Part shown: one piece after another, positions 61,030 through 64,000 of the stretch
Position numbering within the stretch: position 1 is the stretch's first letter
Layout: every line of letters begins with the position of its first letter
Assembly: GCF_000308855.1 (NCBI RefSeq)
Contig: NZ_BAGM01000113.1
Coordinates: 35,792 to 99,791 of the forward strand
Direction of reading: 5' to 3'
Source of the DNA: Nocardia veterana NBRC 100344
Lineage (GTDB): Bacteria > Actinomycetota > Actinomycetes > Mycobacteriales > Mycobacteriaceae
Length of the DNA stretch: 64,000 nt
The notes under the pieces: generated by a model
The model's database searches: none
What the model was told of the DNA's origin: nothing
The model's input: the letters and a program-made list of their open reading frames with translations, nothing else
Made by a program: the position numbers and the translations under genes

Positions 61030-61245
61030 TTACCGCGGCTTGCTGGAAGAGGGGATGACCCGGCCGGCCTCGGCCAGCGTCTGGAGCGCCGCTGCCTTTC
61101 GCGGGCACCGTTTCGCCCGGCAGGCGACGTGGAACTGCATGACGGAGTGCGCCTGGTCGATGCCAAAAGGCGTCTCAGGTGCCAGGTGAGTTTCCTGCTG
61201 AGTGATGGTGGCCAACTGGTGGATGGCGAGTGTGCTGTACGGCAT
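61030..61245 (-). CDS. Small Cys-containing hypothetical protein
   Basis: This 71-residue protein has HLAPETPFGIDQAHSVMQFHVACRAKRCPRKAAALQTL (in part), with two Cys and several His that could bind a metal. GGAGGT lies 9 bases before the ATG at 61245. It is the first gene of a small minus-strand group, divergent from the HTH regulator at 61599, a layout seen in other actinobacterial accessory regions. Confidence 0.65.
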   Translation of the reverse strand: MPYSTLAIHQLATITQQETHLAPETPFGIDQAHSVMQFHVACRAKRCPRKAAALQTLAEAGRVIPSSSKPR

Positions 61246-61598
61246 CGGTCCGACTACCTCCGGTGATCGTGAAAGGCGATAGGTACCCGGCCCCAAGGGC
61301 TTTCGCCACCTGGCCCGGCTCACCGGGCGCGGGTGCGCCGTTCACGGCTAACGGCGTCGGCTTGGGGCCGGGTACCAGGACCACAGTGGCGGACCCGGGT
61401 ATTCGCCGGTATGCCGAAATCCGCACCGCCGCTAGGTATTTCCCGTATGTCACCCCAGCGCCGCGACACCAGCCCGTACGCCGGTTTACCAGCGGGTTTG
61501 ACATATACATGAAACGTATAGGCGGTGGGTCGAACCGGTGGTAATGTCCGCCCGACCAGGGAAAACGGCGCACAACCCGACCGCACCGGGGGCAAACG

Positions 61599-63035
61599 AT
61601 GACGCGGGTACCGAAGCCGCAGCGGTACTGCACGCGCTGCGGCAACCGCCTGAACAGCTACAACGGCCAGCCATATTGTGGCCCATGCGAGGCCACCTTC
61701 CGCCAGGAGATGGCTCACCCGCCGGAGGTGCCATTCGGGTTCTGGCAGACCGATCAAATGCGCGATGCGCTCGCTACCTGGCACATGGGGCGGGTCATTG
61801 CGGCGTACCGGACGCATCCGTACCACGGCCGGACGCTGCCGCAGGAACTCGTCGCCGGTTGGCTCGGCCTGACGCAAGCTCAGCTCAGTCGCTTGGAGAA
61901 GGGCCCGGCACCGGAGTACCTGTCGAAATTGATCCGGTGGGCGCAGATCCTTCGGGTGCCCGCGGACCTGTTGTGGTTCAAGCTGCCCGGCGCGTCCGCC
62001 GCTACGCTCGATGATGTGAAGCGCCAAGATTTTCTTCGCGCCGCGCTCGGCGTCACGGTAACCGGTGCCGCCGCGCCGCTGATGGATCTCCTCAGTGCGA
62101 TCCAGCCAAGCCCGGTGCCGTCGACAGTCGGCGCGACGGAGATCGAGCAGATCCGTCAAACCGCCCGCGAGTTCAGCACCTGGGACCATGCCTACGGCGG
62201 CGGCCTGATCCGGGAAGCGGTTGGCGCGCAACTTCGTTACGCCGTCAGTCTGCTGAGTGCCAACTGCGCGGAGCGGCACCGTGCCGAATTGCAGAGCGCG
62301 GTGGGATTCTTGGGGCACACCGCGGGCTTCATGGCCTTCGACGCCTACGCCCATGCTGACGCTCGAAGTATGTTCCGATTGGCTTGGACATGCGCCGAGG
62401 AAGCCGGCGACTGGCACCTTCGGGGGAAGGTGCTGTCGTCGATGGCCCGCCAGGCGATCTGGTGCGGCAATCCCGATGACGGCCTTACCTACATCGAACT
62501 GGCGATGGTGCGTTCGGACCGGCTGACAGCTACTGAACGTGCCATGTTGCAGTCGGCACGGGCGCGAGCGCTCGCCAAGCTTCACCGTGTCGAAGAGGCA
62601 ATGTGGGCCGTCGGGCAAGCAGACGAAGCATTCGCCGACGCCTCGCCCGAAAACGATCCGCCGTGGATGTCCTACTACGACGGGGCCCAGCATTCCGGCG
62701 ATACTGGCCACGCGCTGTTCGACCTTGCCGTGCAGGGCAGATTCTTCACGGAAGCCAAGCAGCGCCTCCAGACTGCCGTTGACGGGCACACCGACACCTA
62801 CGTACGTTCCCGAGCGATCTCGGGCATCAAGCTGGCGTCGCTCACGATGGCAGCTGGCGATCCGGTCGAAGCAACGGAGCTGGGGACAGCTGCCTTGGCT
62901 GACGCTGGCCATATCCGTTCACGCCGTGCTGCCGACGATCTGCGCGAACTGGCGGGCTTCGCGAAGCAGCACCAGCGGACGACTGAGGTCAACGAACTCC
63001 GTACCCGGATCGACGCTGTTGTGGCGGGGGTATGA
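61599..63035 (+). CDS. Zinc-ribbon HTH/TPR-type regulator
   Basis: This 478-residue protein has an N-terminal Cys4 ribbon (Cys11, 14, 27, 30), an HTH_3-like DNA-binding domain around residues 60-105 (LVAGWLGLTQAQLSRLEKGP), and a long TPR-like helical region after about 150 with paired helices. Such proteins (XRE-type with TPRs) sense a peptide or protein partner. The ATG overlaps no upstream gene. It overlaps the next gene by ATGA at 63032-63035, so both are translated together. Confidence 0.88.
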   Translation: MTRVPKPQRYCTRCGNRLNSYNGQPYCGPCEATFRQEMAHPPEVPFGFWQTDQMRDALATWHMGRVIAAYRTHPYHGRTLPQELVAGWLGLTQAQLSRLEKGPAPEYLSKLIRWAQILRVPADLLWFKLPGASAATLDDVKRQDFLRAALGVTVTGAAAPLMDLLSAIQPSPVPSTVGATEIEQIRQTAREFSTWDHAYGGGLIREAVGAQLRYAVSLLSANCAERHRAELQSAVGFLGHTAGFMAFDAYAHADARSMFRLAWTCAEEAGDWHLRGKVLSSMARQAIWCGNPDDGLTYIELAMVRSDRLTATERAMLQSARARALAKLHRVEEAMWAVGQADEAFADASPENDPPWMSYYDGAQHSGDTGHALFDLAVQGRFFTEAKQRLQTAVDGHTDTYVRSRAISGIKLASLTMAAGDPVEATELGTAALADAGHIRSRRAADDLRELAGFAKQHQRTTEVNELRTRIDAVVAGV

Positions 63036-63928
63036 GCGAGGCGAACCCGGAGGAGGTGTCGGCTGTTCTTCGGTCTGCCTGCACTGCAGCAGGTTTCAAT
63101 TCGTCCGGTGCCGAGCTGCTAAGACTCGGCGAGAACGCGATCTACCGGCTGCCTGGCGGCATCGTGGTGCGGATCAGTCGGCCAGGACAACAGGCTGCCG
63201 CTTCGCGGGAGGTGGCGGTGGCCCGGTGGTTGGAAGCCGCGGGCGTCGAGGCCGTCCAGGCTGAACCCGATGTCCATCAGCCTGTCGAGGCTGATGGTCG
63301 GGCGGTGACGTTCTGGCGCGAGCTGCCACCCCACCATCCCACCACCCCCGCCCAGGTGGCTGGGGCACTCAAGAAGCTTCACTCGCTGGCACCGCCGGCG
63401 AATTTCACGCTCGGAGAGGTCGCACCGTTCGTCCGCCTCGATGAGCGAATCGCGGGTGCGGCTTCCTTGCCGCACGATGACCGACGCTGGATGCGCGAGC
63501 ACCTGGCGCAGCTGCGTCGGCGGTGGGAGAAGCTGCCGACCGGGCTGCCCTGGTGCGTGATTCACGGCGATGCCTGGGTGGGCAACGTCGTGGTGGCCGA
63601 CGACGGCCGCGTGATCCTGCTCGACCTGGAGCGCACGTCGATCGGGCCGCCGGAGTGGGACTTGGTACATACGGCGATCAAGTGGTCATCATTCGGGTGG
63701 ATCGACTCGAAACAGTACGGCGAGTTCTGCGATGTCTACGGGTATGACGTCACAGGGTGGGAGGGGTTCGAGCTGCTTCGCGACATCCGGGAGTTCCGGA
63801 TGACGACGATGGCCGTGCAGGTGGCGGCAAACGATCCGAGATGGCGGGAGCAGGCGGGCCATCGGTTGGCTTGCATTCGCGGCCAAGCGGGCGACCGGCC
63901 TTGGTCGGGCTGGCATGCGTTGGAATGA
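63032..63928 (+). CDS. Phosphotransferase (aminoglycoside phosphotransferase-like)
   Basis: This 298-residue kinase-like protein has the Brenner motif HGD (178-180) with Asn185 and the metal-binding Asp198 (ILLDLERTSIGPPEWDL). The N-lobe (LLRLGENAIYRLPGGIVVRISRPGQ, in part) has a short Lys/Arg-type nucleotide site. It may phosphorylate a small molecule such as choline, a sugar or an antibiotic. Coupling to the regulator at 61599 is frequent in actinobacteria, so a conserved pair is likely. Resistance is not shown. Confidence 0.9.
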   Translation: MSEANPEEVSAVLRSACTAAGFNSSGAELLRLGENAIYRLPGGIVVRISRPGQQAAASREVAVARWLEAAGVEAVQAEPDVHQPVEADGRAVTFWRELPPHHPTTPAQVAGALKKLHSLAPPANFTLGEVAPFVRLDERIAGAASLPHDDRRWMREHLAQLRRRWEKLPTGLPWCVIHGDAWVGNVVVADDGRVILLDLERTSIGPPEWDLVHTAIKWSSFGWIDSKQYGEFCDVYGYDVTGWEGFELLRDIREFRMTTMAVQVAANDPRWREQAGHRLACIRGQAGDRPWSGWHALE

Positions 63929-64000
63929 GCGCCTCAGCTCGCTCGTAAAGCCTACCGAGTGGAATGACATGAAATGACACCCCGCCTGAAAAAGATCCTT

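Overview
The window looks like a high-GC actinobacterial chromosome from the order Mycobacteriales, most likely Nocardia or a close relative. The reasons are an RpfB with three DUF348-like repeats, a DUF445/Abi-alpha membrane cluster, a Pmt protein O-mannosyltransferase, a GAF-GGDEF-EAL protein close to the mycobacterial Rv1354c type, and a gene order (arcA, pmt, rsmI, metG, tatD, rpfB, ksgA, ispE, rplY, pth) that matches the Rv1001-Rv1015 segment of Mycobacterium tuberculosis. Genus is inferred, not proven.

Positions 1-41,000 are a conserved core with local insertions. It holds translation genes (pth, rplY, prfC, an ABC-F ATPase, ksgA, metG, rsmI), isoprenoid synthesis (ispE), cell-wall resuscitation (rpfB), DNA repair (a family 5-type uracil-DNA glycosylase) and c-di-GMP turnover. 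Against the mycobacterial order, ispE and ksgA are separated by a copper-resistance operon (copZ, a secreted His-rich protein, copA) and a sterol-desaturase/SDR pair with its own TetR regulator. A secreted lipase and an SDR lie between ksgA and rpfB. Several regulators have readable operators: a tandem GTAGACANTGTCTAC pair at a plsC/TetR promoter, an AATTGACCA dyad at the desaturase, and a SoxR box directly in front of soxR.

A tRNA-Ala(CGC) gene at 40,935-41,007 with a strong hairpin marks the start of an accessory region that runs to the end of the window. From 41.4 to 57.8 kb this region is an unusual expansion of one uncharacterised family, whose hallmark is an (I/V)DGAWWPR motif and which I assign to DUF5994 from memory. 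I count eleven copies: nine that look intact, one frameshifted, and one with stop codons. A C-terminal remnant of a twelfth is also present. They are mixed with TetR regulators, an ECF sigma factor, two small membrane proteins, a slipin (SPFH) protein and an extra PatA-like acyltransferase. A block at 41.37-47.88 kb (three DUF5994 genes, divergent TetR, sigma factor, more DUF5994) has a shortened duplicate at 56.25-59.55 kb, in which the sigma factor is truncated and about 3 kb is deleted. The TetR/DUF5994 divergent promoter is conserved between the two blocks as a clear footprint. Three single DUF5994 genes share a -10 element 102-104 bp before their start codons and an identical CAGGAGCGTC box. 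The locus therefore looks like a regulated, envelope-linked stress module that grew by duplication.

Decayed recombinases (a tyrosine integrase broken by a 7-bp duplication and a heavily deleted serine recombinase) lie just past the two block ends. The last 4 kb is a separate actinobacterial accessory set: a zinc-ribbon HTH/TPR regulator with a translationally coupled phosphotransferase, and a divergent group of three small genes including a DUF4254-like protein.
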